From contig JALEJU010000020.1 in assembly GCA_022769485.1 (NCBI GenBank), forward strand, positions 1 to 64,000: a DNA stretch of 64,000 nucleotides. Direction: 5' to 3'. The DNA comes from Bacillota bacterium. Its GTDB lineage: Bacteria > Bacillota > Clostridia > Peptostreptococcales > Anaerovoracaceae. The notes below the pieces were generated by a model. That model made no database searches. It saw only the letters and a program-made list of their open reading frames with translations, and was not told the origin of the DNA. Positions 1-8,206 of this stretch are shown here, piece after piece; position 1 is the first letter of the stretch, and every line of letters starts with the position of its first letter. Made by a program: the position numbers and the translations under genes.

Positions 1-138
1 CCTCGCGATTTCCACCTGCACAAGCTCCCAATCCTCCGGCGGTATGATGGCATCGTGAGAATGCTCGATAAAGTACTGTGGGACTTCACCTTCATTGGTT
101 TTCATCTTTTTCTCAAGAAAGTCTACCGTGAAGGTCTT
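1..138 (-). pseudogene. C-terminal fragment of a large serine recombinase, truncated
   Basis: Reading the minus strand from 138 to the window edge gives an open frame of 46 codons with the pattern KTFTVDFLEKK, then EGEVPQYFIEHSHDAII, then PEDWELVQ. This resembles the recombinase domain of large serine recombinases (TnpX/Pin-like mobile-element recombinases), where a tract like VPQYYVENSHPAII precedes the coiled-coil region. There is no catalytic resolvase domain upstream: the frame runs straight into the 3' end of a tRNA gene at 140, so the N-terminal half is missing. The remainder may continue past position 1. I read it as the remnant of an integrated or rearranged element. It could instead be a short reading frame starting at an internal ATG, which would still lack catalysis. 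Confidence 0.6.
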
Positions 139-139
139 C

Positions 140-216
140 TGGTGGGGACAGCGGGACTCGAACCTGCGACCTCATGCTTGTGACGCATGCGCTCTAACCA
201 GCTGAGCTATGCCCCC
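140..216 (-). tRNA. tRNA-Val (anticodon CAC)
   Basis: The minus strand folds as a full cloverleaf. The 7-bp acceptor pairs gggggca with tgtcccc, the D arm is agctcagctggttagagc, the anticodon stem catgc/gcatg encloses loop gtcacaa (anticodon CAC), and the T arm contains ggttcgagtcc. CCA is encoded. The gene is 77 nt. A serine recombinase scrap abuts the CCA end. A possible -10 (TATAAT read on minus, 237-232) lies 16 bases upstream. Confidence 0.95.
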
Positions 217-369
217 AAAACTTTATATCTTATTATAACACCGATTTTCTTACATGGTATCCCTTTTTTCGAAAAAATAAAAAATTGCCCGGTGAATTTG
301 TAAGGGAGTCGGCATTTAGGCTGATTTGCATCAAAAATGATCTGTTGCTCCAAATCGTCAGATTCCGCC

Positions 370-398
370 TTGAAAAGAAAGCCGAAAACCGATATACT
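370..398 (+). promoter_or_regulatory. Sigma-A type promoter for the YcxB-like gene
   Basis: TTGAAA (370-375) and TATACT (393-398) are separated by 17 bases, and the gene start follows about 30 bases downstream. The promoter lies inside the longer possible reading frame that begins at 285, which argues for the internal ATG at 429 as the true start. Confidence 0.6.
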
Positions 399-428
399 GA
401 GATAGCAGAAATCTTGAAGGAGGATGCT

Positions 429-962
429 ATGGATGCGAAGAATTTTGAAATAAAAACCACTCATTCCCAGGATGAATTTAAAATTTTAGCGAAAATTGAA
501 TACAATACCCGCGCAGGAGGACTGCGGTATTTATTTTATCTGGGCTGTTTGATTTTAGTAGGCGTTGGAATTTTCTCCCTTGTAAAGCTGGGATTCAGCA
601 TTTCGGCATTGATCATGATCGCGGTAGGACTGCTGGTCCCCTTTATGAATGTGCGGCTGGTAAATCGCTTAGCGAAGCTGATGGCGAAACAGGCCGGAGA
701 TATGGAGGCGGTTTTATCCTATGCCTTCGATGAAGAGAGCTTTTCCATTCAGGATAAAAACGGAGACAGAAGTTATTCCTGTGAAGAGATTGAAAAAGTA
801 GTGGAGACAGAGGAATATTTCTTTGTTTATTTGAAGAGTACCGTGTGCTTCTGTTTGCCGAAAAAGGACTTTCGGCAGGGAGATCCGCTGGATTTCACGA
901 ATTTTCTGCGGCAGCACGGGGCAGGCTGTAAATTTTTCCGGTATCCCGGGAAATTGAAATAG
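429..962 (+). CDS. YcxB-like membrane protein
   Basis: A 177-residue protein with a polar N-terminus, two adjacent hydrophobic segments (roughly residues 33-55 and 58-78, containing FYLGCLILVGVGIFSL and ISALIMIAVGLLVPF), and a soluble C-terminal domain with SYSCEEIEKVVETEEYFFVYL. This layout matches the YcxB-like family of Bacillota, whose function is unknown. The start at 429 is preceded by GAAGGAGG at good spacing, and the upstream extension holds the promoter. The SecB-like gene begins 13 bases after the stop and is probably co-transcribed. The family call is fairly firm. No biochemical role is claimed. Confidence 0.7.
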   Translation: MDAKNFEIKTTHSQDEFKILAKIEYNTRAGGLRYLFYLGCLILVGVGIFSLVKLGFSISALIMIAVGLLVPFMNVRLVNRLAKLMAKQAGDMEAVLSYAFDEESFSIQDKNGDRSYSCEEIEKVVETEEYFFVYLKSTVCFCLPKKDFRQGDPLDFTNFLRQHGAGCKFFRYPGKLK

Positions 963-975
963 AGAGGAAAAGAAA

Positions 976-1407
976 ATGAAAAACGTAACATTGGAGCGGT
1001 TTGTTGTGCGTAATGTGGAATTTATCAATAATGTAGAAGGTTCCATGAAACTGGAATTAAAGAACCGCCATAACTACAATGTGGATTACAATGAGGATGT
1101 AACCAAGTGCCGGAGCCGGTTAATCGTGGATATTCGAAACGAGCCGAACGATTCCCTTCTGCGGGTTCGTGTAGAGATTTGGGGTTATTTCCAGATCGGG
1201 GATTTGAAGGACAAGGCGAAAATTCATTGCGAAACTTATGACCAGATCTTCCCTCAGGCTCGCGCTTACATTGCTTCTTTGACAGCCATGGCGGGAATCG
1301 CACCTTTGATGGCAATTCCTATGGAATTAAATCCGGAAAATGTGAGTTTGCAGGCTCAGGGTTCCGATCCCATACCCGGAGTGCCCGGAACAAATTTAAA
1401 GAGCTGA
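976..1407 (+). CDS. SecB-like export chaperone family protein
   Basis: A 143-residue soluble protein. The central and C-terminal part (residues about 80-125: HCETYDQIFPQARAYIASL, then TAMAGIAPLMAIPMELNPEN) follows the SecB fold signature, in which a tract like LFPYARECISSLT is followed by a Pro-rich PLNLAPVNF segment. SecB-like homologues occur in Bacillota without the classical E. coli gene context and are often annotated as SecB family. It sits directly behind the YcxB-like membrane protein and ends in a strong terminator, so the pair forms a two-gene unit. Whether it delivers preproteins to SecA or acts as a toxin-antitoxin chaperone is not visible. No toxin-antitoxin pair is adjacent. Confidence 0.6.
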   Translation: MKNVTLERFVVRNVEFINNVEGSMKLELKNRHNYNVDYNEDVTKCRSRLIVDIRNEPNDSLLRVRVEIWGYFQIGDLKDKAKIHCETYDQIFPQARAYIASLTAMAGIAPLMAIPMELNPENVSLQAQGSDPIPGVPGTNLKS

Positions 1408-1413
1408 AAATCA

Positions 1414-1442
1414 TAACGCCCTGCGGGGCGTTTTCTATTTTT
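1414..1442 (+). terminator. Intrinsic terminator after the SecB-like gene
   Basis: The stem aacgccc/gggcgtt with loop tgc is followed by ttctattttttt-like sequence, eight bases after the stop codon. Confidence 0.85.
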
Positions 1443-1727
1443 TAAGATAAAATGTTTCCTTTTTTTCGAGAAAAGAATAAAAAAGTATCGGGGGTTAGTG
1501 GGAAAAATCGCTTCGGGGATTTTGCCGGTATTTCGGAAACGCTTTCGGATGCGGAACGGCATTTCATTGCCTGGGGAGAAACCTGTGGTTTGTATGCAGG
1601 ACAATGGATTTACATTTGCAGATGGGATCGGGTCTGTATCGTAAACATGAACACACTGCAAGCGGAAAAAACGGTGTTTTTCGGGGAAAAGTAATTTCAG
1701 CCTGACAGAAAAGTTATTATTTAATGG
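1443..1727. other. Stretch without a supportable gene
   Basis: An 80-codon frame (1452-1694, plus) fills this space, but it has no Shine-Dalgarno sequence, starts inside the T-rich tail of the preceding terminator, and shows no recognisable motif. I see no RNA gene here. It may be decayed coding sequence or spacer. Confidence 0.4.
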
Positions 1728-1770
1728 GAAGGAGCAGAAACGTGAGGGAACGTTCTGTTCCTTCTTTTTT
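1728..1770 (+). terminator. Terminator-like hairpin
   Basis: GAAGGAGCAGAAACGT pairs imperfectly with AACGTTCTGTTCCTTC across a short loop and is followed by TTTTTT. No confident gene ends just before it, so it could end transcription leaking from upstream, or mark the end of a decayed gene at 1452-1694. Confidence 0.65.
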
Positions 1771-1787
1771 AGGAAAAGGCAGGAATT

Positions 1788-1817
1788 TTGTCAAAATTTC
1801 TTTTCTTTCGTTTTATA
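1788..1817 (+). promoter_or_regulatory. Candidate promoter for the pot operon
   Basis: TTGTCA (1788-1793) and TTTATA (1812-1817) are 18 bases apart. This would give a leader of roughly 250 nt before potA. A second TATAGT at 1824-1829 lies close by, so the exact -10 is uncertain. Confidence 0.35.
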
Positions 1818-1875
1818 TTGGTGTATAGTAGTATGTATTGCTCATAAAAAAGCATCTGACAAACAATTTCTAAAT

Positions 1876-2046
1876 CACAGACTCACGGGTGCTGCCTAAA
1901 AACGGGCTGCCGTTAAAAAATTAACGGTAAGCTACGATTAGATCAAAGCCTTTTGCGGGAAGCAGCATGAAGGTCTGTGGGTTGGCAGGGTGTTTTCTTC
2001 GTACCGGATCGGGCAATTGAGCGACCGGGATGCTGACTTTTCCTGC
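1876..2046 (+). promoter_or_regulatory. Structured 5' leader RNA of potABCD, unassigned
   Basis: The leader contains nested complementary segments. CACAGAC (1876-1882) pairs perfectly with GTCTGTG (1973-1979), enclosing TGCTGC (1890-1895) with GCAGCA (1962-1967) and a perfect hairpin CCGTTAA/TTAACGG (1910-1916/1921-1927). A separate hairpin CCGG-TCG/CGA-CCGG spans 2004-2028. Two alternative pairings exist: CAGCAT (1963-1968) with ATGCTG (2030-2035), followed by a short T run, and GCAGG (1985-1989) with CCTGC (2042-2046). Competing pairings like these are typical of cis-regulatory RNAs. I could not match it to a riboswitch class I know. Polyamine or purine sensing would be a guess from the downstream genes. 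Confidence 0.45.
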
Positions 2047-2078
2047 TTTAACTAAAATCCGCAAAGGGGGATGCACAC

Positions 2079-3125
2079 ATGTTACAAAATATTATCAGTT
2101 TACAGCACATTGCCGCGGAATACGACGGAGAACGAGTTCTCGACGATTTCAATCTGGACATCCGCGAGCGGGAATTCATCACATTTCTGGGTCCATCCGG
2201 CTGTGGGAAGACCACGGTACTTCGGATCATCGGCGGATTTGCCGAACCTAAGGAGGGTGATATTTTTTTTGAGGGAAAACGAATCAACGGGCTACCGCCG
2301 TATCAGCGGCATGTGAATACCGTGTTTCAGCGGTATGCACTGTTTCCTCATTTGAATGTCTACGATAACGTGGCGTTTGGATTGAAATTGAAAAAGATAC
2401 CCAAGGATCAAATTCGGGAAAAGGTGGAGGAAATGCTTCGCCTCGTAAATTTGAAGGGTTACGGAAGGCGTAATGTCAACCAGCTTTCCGGCGGACAGCA
2501 GCAGCGGGTGGCCATTGCACGGGCTCTGGTAAACGAACCCCGGGTTCTTCTTTTGGACGAGCCTTTGGGAGCATTGGATTTAAAGCTGCGAAAAGAAATG
2601 CAGCTGGAATTAAAGCGAATTCACAAAGCCTCCGGAATTACCTTTGTCTATGTAACCCATGACCAGGAGGAAGCTCTGACCATGTCGGACAGAGTCGTGG
2701 TTATGCGTAACGGCGAAATTTTGCAGGAAGGGACGCCGGAAGACATCTACAATGAACCGGCCAATGCGTTCGTAGCGGATTTCATCGGGGAAAGCAATAT
2801 TCTGGATGGGATTATGCACAAAGATTATCTGGTGGAATTTGCCGGGGTAAAATTTGATTGTGTCGACAGCGGCTTTGAACCTATGGAGCGGGTGGAGGTC
2901 GTTATACGGCCTGAAGATATTAAAGTGGTTCCTCCGGAGGACGGGCAGTGGAGCGGCATTGTCAGTAGCGTTACATTTAAGGGCGTCCATTTTGAAATGG
3001 AAGTAGAGGGGCATGGGTTTACCTGGCTGATTCACTCTACCCTAATGGAAGAACCGGGAAAGATGATCGGCATGAGGTTGATCCCGGATGATATTCATAT
3101 TATGAAAAAAGCGGAGGAAGTGTAG
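2079..3125 (+). CDS. potA: Spermidine/putrescine ABC transporter ATPase PotA
   Basis: A 348-residue cytoplasmic ATPase that powers polyamine import. Walker A is GPSGCGKTT (about residues 39-47), the Q-loop lies in [10 protein letters not shown], the signature is LSGGQQQR, Walker B is LLLDEP, and the H-loop is [10 protein letters not shown]. The C-terminal roughly 110 residues form a TOBE-type regulatory domain (ESNILDG, then VVIRPEDI). The start follows GGGGG at 2066. The permease genes potB and potC and the lipoprotein potD follow with zero or negative spacing, which fixes the specificity as PotABCD rather than a maltose-type importer. A long structured RNA leader precedes it. Confidence 0.93.
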   Translation: MLQNIISLQHIAAEYDGERVLDDFNLDIREREFITFLGPSGCGKTTVLRIIGGFAEPKEGDIFFEGKRINGLPPYQRHVNTVFQRYALFPHLNVYDNVAFGLKLKKIPKDQIREKVEEMLRLVNLKGYGRRNVNQLSGGQQQRVAIARALVNEPRVLLLDEPLGALDLKLRKEMQLELKRIHKASGITFVYVTHDQEEALTMSDRVVVMRNGEILQEGTPEDIYNEPANAFVADFIGESNILDGIMHKDYLVEFAGVKFDCVDSGFEPMERVEVVIRPEDIKVVPPEDGQWSGIVSSVTFKGVHFEMEVEGHGFTWLIHSTLMEEPGKMIGMRLIPDDIHIMKKAEEV

Positions 3126-3938
3126 ATGAAAGGAAAATATGCGGCTTCCCCGTATTTGCTTTGGATGGTGCTGTTTATCCTTCTGCCGCTGGGGCTTATC
3201 GTATACTTCGCATTTACCAACGCAGAAGGCAGTTTTACTCTGGAGAACATTACACAGTCCGGAAATTATTTCCCTATTTTGATTCGTTCCATCTGGCTGG
3301 CAGCGGTCTCTACCGCAGTCTGTCTGGTTTTGGGTTATCCCATTGCGTATTTGATGTCACGCTGGAGGGGGGTCAGCGCCAGAACAATCACTTTGCTGAT
3401 CATGCTGCCTATGTGGATGAATTTTTTGCTGAGAACCTACGCCTGGATGACGATTTTGGAGAACAACGGTGTGCTGAACCAGATCCTGGGGTTTCTCGGT
3501 CTGCCTGCTCTCTCCATGATCAATACACAAGGTGCCGTGGTTTTAGGGATGGTTTATAACTACATCCCCTTTATGATTCTGCCGCTGCATTCCATTATGG
3601 TAAAAATCGGCGACGATGTAATTCAGGCTTCGCAGGATCTCGGCGCGCGCCCTGTGGACGTACTCCGGAAGGTGATTCTGCCCATGTCGGTGCCCGGGAT
3701 TCGGGCGGGGATTACCATGGTGTTTGTGCCGGCGGTTTCTACCTTTATCATTTCCCAGATGCTGGGCGGAGGAAGCAACCTGATGATCGGCGATATTATC
3801 GAGCTGCAGTTCCTGGGGAATGCGTACAATCCCAATTTAGGCTCTGCTATTGCTCTCGTGCTTATGGTGGTGGTTCTGCTGTGTATGAGCATTACCGGCT
3901 TTTTTGATGATGAACAGATGGAGGATACGCTGATATGA
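3126..3938 (+). CDS. potB: Spermidine/putrescine ABC permease PotB
   Basis: A 270-residue inner membrane permease with about six hydrophobic segments. The EAA-type coupling loop is visible as ASQDLGARPVDVLRKVILP (about residues 165-185), which docks on PotA. The N-terminus has the PotB pattern SPYLLWMVLFILLPLG. Its ATG follows the potA stop immediately (tagATG), so translation is probably coupled. It overlaps potC by four bases. Length and order are normal for the family. Confidence 0.92.
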   Translation: MKGKYAASPYLLWMVLFILLPLGLIVYFAFTNAEGSFTLENITQSGNYFPILIRSIWLAAVSTAVCLVLGYPIAYLMSRWRGVSARTITLLIMLPMWMNFLLRTYAWMTILENNGVLNQILGFLGLPALSMINTQGAVVLGMVYNYIPFMILPLHSIMVKIGDDVIQASQDLGARPVDVLRKVILPMSVPGIRAGITMVFVPAVSTFIISQMLGGGSNLMIGDIIELQFLGNAYNPNLGSAIALVLMVVVLLCMSITGFFDDEQMEDTLI

Positions 3939-4780
3939 GAAAGACACATAAAATTTCCGCCGCGTATTTGGGACTGTTCATGCTGTTTCTCTATGCGCCG
4001 ATTGCGATTTTAATTTTATATTCGTTCAATAATTCCAAGGGACGGGTATTTACGGGTTTTACCTTAAAATGGTATAGGGAACTGTTTCACGATGCGGCGG
4101 TTTTGGACAGCCTGATGACAACGATAACGGTCTCTCTGCTGGCTGCGGTTCTTTCAACAATTATCGGAACCATGGCGGCCATAGGCATTAACCGGATGAA
4201 GGGGACGGAGCGGAGTGTGATTATGAAATTCACCTATCTGCCTATCTTAAATCCGGAGATCATTACAGGGGTCTCTTTGATGCTGCTTTTTGTTACCTCC
4301 CGGTCGATTTTAAACAAGATTCATATGAATTTTGAATTCGGTATGGGAACGTTGATTGTGGCTCATGTGACGTTTGATGTAGCTTATGTTATATTAAACG
4401 TGCTGCCCAAGATCAAGCAGATGGATCAATCAATAGTAGATGCGGCTATGGATTTAGGCTGCAATCCCGTTCAGGCGTTCTTTAAAGCAACGATTCATGA
4501 GATCAAACCGGGAATTGTCGCGGGGTTCCTGATGGCGCTTACTTTCTCTATGGATGATTTTGTGGTTTCCTATTTTACGGCAGGGGTAAAGTACCAGCCG
4601 CTTTCGGTGCTGATTTATTCTATGACGAAACGCAGAGTCAGTCCGGAAATCAACGCACTATCCACTATGATCTTTGTAGTTGTGCTGGCGGCGCTGGTTA
4701 TCTGGAATGCGCTGCAGATCCGAAAAGAACGGCAGCTGCGGCTGGAGCAGTCTGCAGCAGTTAAGGAGGGAATGCGATGA
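3935..4780 (+). CDS. potC: Spermidine/putrescine ABC permease PotC
   Basis: A 281-residue second permease subunit. The N-terminal LYAPIAILILYSFN tract is characteristic of PotC, and the coupling loop reads AAMDLGCNPVQAFFKATIHE (about residues 168-187), followed by the conserved SMDDFVVSYFTAG. Start and stop overlap potB and potD through ATGA junctions, so the four pot genes form one translationally coupled unit. Some Bacillota carry a PotC-PotD fusion, but here the two are separate. Confidence 0.92.
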   Translation: MRKTHKISAAYLGLFMLFLYAPIAILILYSFNNSKGRVFTGFTLKWYRELFHDAAVLDSLMTTITVSLLAAVLSTIIGTMAAIGINRMKGTERSVIMKFTYLPILNPEIITGVSLMLLFVTSRSILNKIHMNFEFGMGTLIVAHVTFDVAYVILNVLPKIKQMDQSIVDAAMDLGCNPVQAFFKATIHEIKPGIVAGFLMALTFSMDDFVVSYFTAGVKYQPLSVLIYSMTKRRVSPEINALSTMIFVVVLAALVIWNALQIRKERQLRLEQSAAVKEGMR

Positions 4781-6069
4781 AAAACAGATTTTCGGCATTG
4801 CTGTTGACTCTGATGCTGCTTTTGTCCTGCGGACTTTTCTGGGGCTGCGGTGCCGGAGAGAAAACGGAGAAGACGGCGGTTTCTTCCCAGAGGGCGGAGA
4901 CTGAAGAAGCAGAGGCCGAATACGTACCCGATTACGATTTAGAGTACTATGAGCGGTTTAAAGGACAGGATATCGAGATCAATGTATACAACTGGGGCGA
5001 ATATATTGCCGACGGCGAGGACGGTCTCATGGATATCAATGCTGTATTTGAGGAACTGACAGGGATTCGTGTCAATTACACCACTTATGAAACCAACGAG
5101 GCCATGTATGCCAAATTGAAGAGCAAGGCAAATAATTACGATGTGATTGTGCCTTCGGATTATATGATTTCCCGGCTGATTGAAGAGGATATGATTCAGC
5201 CTCTGGATTTCAGCAACATTCCCAATTACCGTTTTATTGATGAGCCGTTTAAAAGCACGGATTATGATCCGGACAATATCTATTCTGTACCTTACGCCTG
5301 GGGGCGCGTGGGGATTGTCTATAACCGGGAAGCCGTGAATTACGAGGTAAACGGCTGGGAAGATCTGTGGAACGAAGCTCTCAGCGGGCAAATTCTCATG
5401 TTCAAAAATTCCCGGGATTCCTTCGCCATTGCGCTGATGAGCCTAGGATACAGCTTGAATTCGGAAAATCAGGAGGAACTGGAACAGGCCAGGGATCTGC
5501 TGAAGAAACAGAAGCCTCTGGTGCAGGCTTATGTGCAGGATCAGATCTTTGACAAGATGCAGGGGAACGAAGCGGTAATCGCTCCTTGTTATGTAGGCGA
5601 CTATGTTATTATGAAGGAAGTCAACGAGGATCTGGAAATTTTTATTCCCAATCCCACAAACCTGTATATTGACGCTATGTGTATTCCTGCGGATGCGCAG
5701 CAGAAAGAAGCGGCGGAGCTGTATATCAACTTTTTAAATGAGCCGGATGTAGCTGCGGATAATATGGAATACATTGTATATTCTACACCAAATGCGGCTG
5801 CGCTGGAATTGCTGGATCCGGCATACAGCGAGGACGAAATTCTGTATCCGGATGCTTCCGAACTGGAAAACTGCGAGGCTTTTGTTCATCTGTCCCAGCA
5901 GACCAATCTGACAATGGATGAAATGTGGACGGATATTTTAAGTTCCGATTCGGCTTACCGAGCCTGGGCCATGCCGGTGTTTTTGATCTGTGCTGTCGCT
6001 GTTATTATCTGCATGTCCATATACCGGAAACGAAAGAAGCAGAGAGAATCTATGGATGACTGGAATTAA
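4777..6069 (+). CDS. potD: Polyamine-binding lipoprotein PotD with a C-terminal membrane segment
   Basis: A 430-residue substrate-binding protein. The N-terminal signal has Cys at residues 18 and 24 within a hydrophobic stretch (LLSC, WGC), consistent with a lipoprotein. The mature part carries PotD hallmarks: INVYNWGEYI, YDVIVPSDYMI, VPYAWGRVGIVYN and FLNEPDVAADN. After the binding domain there is an extra hydrophobic segment near residues 399-416 (MPVFLICAVAVIICMSIY) followed by a basic tail, RKRKKQR. Typical PotD proteins are near 350 residues and lack this. It could therefore be anchored at both ends. Last gene of the pot unit; xpt starts 35 bases later. Confidence 0.9.
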   Translation: MKNRFSALLLTLMLLLSCGLFWGCGAGEKTEKTAVSSQRAETEEAEAEYVPDYDLEYYERFKGQDIEINVYNWGEYIADGEDGLMDINAVFEELTGIRVNYTTYETNEAMYAKLKSKANNYDVIVPSDYMISRLIEEDMIQPLDFSNIPNYRFIDEPFKSTDYDPDNIYSVPYAWGRVGIVYNREAVNYEVNGWEDLWNEALSGQILMFKNSRDSFAIALMSLGYSLNSENQEELEQARDLLKKQKPLVQAYVQDQIFDKMQGNEAVIAPCYVGDYVIMKEVNEDLEIFIPNPTNLYIDAMCIPADAQQKEAAELYINFLNEPDVAADNMEYIVYSTPNAAALELLDPAYSEDEILYPDASELENCEAFVHLSQQTNLTMDEMWTDILSSDSAYRAWAMPVFLICAVAVIICMSIYRKRKKQRESMDDWN

Positions 6070-6104
6070 AACTATCCGGAGAAAGGGAAAGGCTGAAAAG
6101 TAAA

Positions 6105-6674
6105 ATGAACGCATTAAAAGAGAAAATTTTGAAGGAAGGCAGTGTAATCGGCACGGAAATTATAAAGGTAGATCAATTTCTGAATCATCGGATCGATGTA
6201 AAGTTTCTGGAAGAAATCGGGGAGGAATTTCATAAACGCTTCGCGGAGGAAAGAATTACCAAGATTTTGACCGTGGAAGCAAGCGGGATTGCCATCGCTG
6301 TAATTGCGGCAAAGTATTTCGATTATGTTCCCGTAGTCTTTGCAAAGAAAGCCGTTCCCAGCACCATGACCGGGGGGAGTTATACTGCGGAAGCCAGGTC
6401 TTTTACCAAAGGGACGGTTTCCATGTTCCGGGTATCCAGGGAGGCTTTATCTCCGGAAGACCGTGTTCTGATTCTGGATGATTTTTTAGCCAGCGGTGAA
6501 GCCGGTTTCGCGTTGGCGGAAATTGTGAAGGCGGCAGGGGCTGCTGTCTGCGGTATCGGCTCCGTAATTGAGAAAGAATACCAAGGCGGAAGCAGACGGC
6601 TGCGGGAGGCCGGATACCGTGTGGAATCGCTGGCTGTAATCAAGGGGATTGAAAACGGAACCATTGTTTGGTGA
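6105..6674 (+). CDS. xpt: Xanthine phosphoribosyltransferase
   Basis: A 189-residue cytosolic enzyme converting xanthine and PRPP to XMP in purine salvage. The start MNALKEKILKEG and the downstream DQFLNHRID are typical of Bacillus-type Xpt. The PRPP-binding motif is VLILDDFLASGEA (about residues 122-134). It lies 35 bases behind potD and ahead of a nucleoside-type ABC importer, so uptake and salvage of purines are plausibly linked. I looked for a purine riboswitch upstream and in 6675-6926 and saw none. An independent promoter is not obvious, so it may be read from the pot transcript. Confidence 0.93.
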   Translation: MNALKEKILKEGSVIGTEIIKVDQFLNHRIDVKFLEEIGEEFHKRFAEERITKILTVEASGIAIAVIAAKYFDYVPVVFAKKAVPSTMTGGSYTAEARSFTKGTVSMFRVSREALSPEDRVLILDDFLASGEAGFALAEIVKAAGAAVCGIGSVIEKEYQGGSRRLREAGYRVESLAVIKGIENGTIVW

Positions 6675-6803
6675 AGAAATCCCGTTAAAATATTTGCCGG
6701 ATAATAGCGAACGATATGAGTGTATTCCACAGATAAATATTCGATATAAAGCGAACATTAAAAGGAAAATGACAAAATCAAAGGAAAAACGACAGAGAAA
6801 AAC

Positions 6804-6832
6804 TTTACCTGAGAAAACGGATTGTATATAAT
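6804..6832 (+). promoter_or_regulatory. Promoter for the nucleoside ABC importer
   Basis: TTTACC (6804-6809) and TATAAT (6827-6832) are 17 bases apart, giving a leader of about 85 nt before the lipoprotein gene. Confidence 0.6.
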
Positions 6833-6857
6833 AAAAAGGCAGAAAAGATGCTCTTTA

Positions 6858-6888
6858 AGTCGGTTTACGAAGATATGATAAACCGGCT
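6858..6888 (+). promoter_or_regulatory. Hairpin in the leader of the nucleoside importer
   Basis: AGTCGGTTTA (6858-6867) pairs over 10 bp (one G-U) with TAAACCGGCT (6879-6888), followed by CTAATTATTTT. It could act as a weak attenuator or a stabilising stem. It does not fit the purine riboswitch consensus. Confidence 0.4.
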
Positions 6889-6926
6889 CTAATTATTTTC
6901 ACCAGGAAAAAAGAAGGAGAGAAAGA

Positions 6927-8171
6927 ATGAAAAAGGTAATTGCTATTTTATTGATGCTGACGATGGTATTCAGCTTTGCAGCCTGCGGCGGCGACGATGC
7001 AGACAACGCGGGCAGCGATCTGAAGATCGGCGTTATTCTCGTAGGCGATGAAAACGAAGGTTATACCTATGCGCATATGGAAGGCATTAAAACTGCCGCC
7101 AAAAATTTGGGCATTGCAGATGACCAGATCATCTGGAAGTATTCTGTAGCGGAAGATGAATCCTGCTTCGACGCTGCCGCTGATTTGGCAGACGCAGGTT
7201 GTACCGCTATTTTCTCCAACAGTTACGGCCATCAGTCCTATATGGTACAGGCTGCTGAAGAGTATCCTGATGTACAGTTTGTTTCCATGACCGGCGATAC
7301 CGCAGCTGTATGCGGATTGGACAACATGCACAACGCATTTACAAAGGTTTATGAATCCAGATATGTATCCGGTATCGTAGCCGGCATGAAGCTGGCCGAG
7401 CTGATCGAGAACAATGAAGTTCCCGCTACCGGTATCGATGCGGACGGAAATTATAAAATCGGTTATGTAGGCGCTTATCCTTATGCTGAAGTAGTTTCCG
7501 GCTACACCGCGTTCTACCTGGGCATTAAGTCCGTTGTGGAAAACGTAGCTATGGAAGTTACCTATACAAACAGCTGGTTTGATATCGCTGCCGAGGGTAC
7601 CGCTGCGGAATCTCTGATGGCGGATGGCTGCGTTATCATCGGTCAGCACGCAGACTCCACCGGCGCTCCGGCAGCTGTACAGGCAGCGCAGGAAAAGGGT
7701 ACCGTTGCTTATTCTGTAGGCTACAATGTAGATATGCTGTCCGTAGCTCCCCAGGCTGCTCTGACTTCCGCAACCAATAACTGGGCTGTTTATTATGAAG
7801 AAGCATTCAAGGCTTTGATGGATGGCGAGGATCTGGCTGTTGACTGGTCTGAAGGTTATGAAACCGGTGCGGTAGCTATTACGGAGCTGGGCGAATCCTG
7901 TGCGGAAGGCACACAGGAAGCAGTTGATGAAGCGATCGCTGCAATCAAAGACGGATCCTTGCAGGTATTCGATGCCAGCAAGTGGACTGTAGACGGTAAA
8001 AACCTGACAACATACACCTTCGACTCCACAATTATTGACTTCTCCACAGGCAATGTTGTTTACGAAGGTCAGAAATATGAAGCAATCGTTGACGGCGCAT
8101 TTGTTGAATCCAACTTCAGATCCGCTCCTTACTTTGACGTAAGAATCGATGGCATCACAGAATTGAACTAA
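6927..8171 (+). CDS. BMP family nucleoside-binding lipoprotein
   Basis: A 414-residue substrate-binding protein of the basic membrane protein (BMP/PnrA-like) family. The signal peptide ends in the lipobox FAAC at residues 17-20. The mature domain has features of the family: KIGVILVGDENEGYTYAHM, CTAIFSNSYGHQSYMV, KVYESRYVSGIVAGMKL and KIGYVGAYPYAEV. BMP proteins bind purine or pyrimidine nucleosides and hand them to an RbsA-like ATPase and two permeases, which are exactly the next three genes. Codon use suggests high expression. GAAGGAG precedes the ATG. A strong hairpin follows the stop and probably raises the level of this subunit over the downstream ones. Confidence 0.88.
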   Translation: MKKVIAILLMLTMVFSFAACGGDDADNAGSDLKIGVILVGDENEGYTYAHMEGIKTAAKNLGIADDQIIWKYSVAEDESCFDAAADLADAGCTAIFSNSYGHQSYMVQAAEEYPDVQFVSMTGDTAAVCGLDNMHNAFTKVYESRYVSGIVAGMKLAELIENNEVPATGIDADGNYKIGYVGAYPYAEVVSGYTAFYLGIKSVVENVAMEVTYTNSWFDIAAEGTAAESLMADGCVIIGQHADSTGAPAAVQAAQEKGTVAYSVGYNVDMLSVAPQAALTSATNNWAVYYEEAFKALMDGEDLAVDWSEGYETGAVAITELGESCAEGTQEAVDEAIAAIKDGSLQVFDASKWTVDGKNLTTYTFDSTIIDFSTGNVVYEGQKYEAIVDGAFVESNFRSAPYFDVRIDGITELN

Positions 8172-8206
8172 TTACTTTCAATCAGATAAATGAATTGAAT
8201 GCACGG

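Noticed and set aside
285-428. N-terminal extension of the YcxB-like protein by 48 codons
   Set aside because: A good promoter (370-398) lies within it and the ATG at 429 has a strong Shine-Dalgarno.
1452-1694. Possible 80-residue protein
   Set aside because: No ribosome binding site, starts in a terminator tail, and no recognisable pattern. Kept only as an uncertain stretch.
6675-6926. Purine riboswitch near xpt and the BMP importer
   Set aside because: I looked for the conserved junction and loop sequences and did not find them; only a simple hairpin is present.
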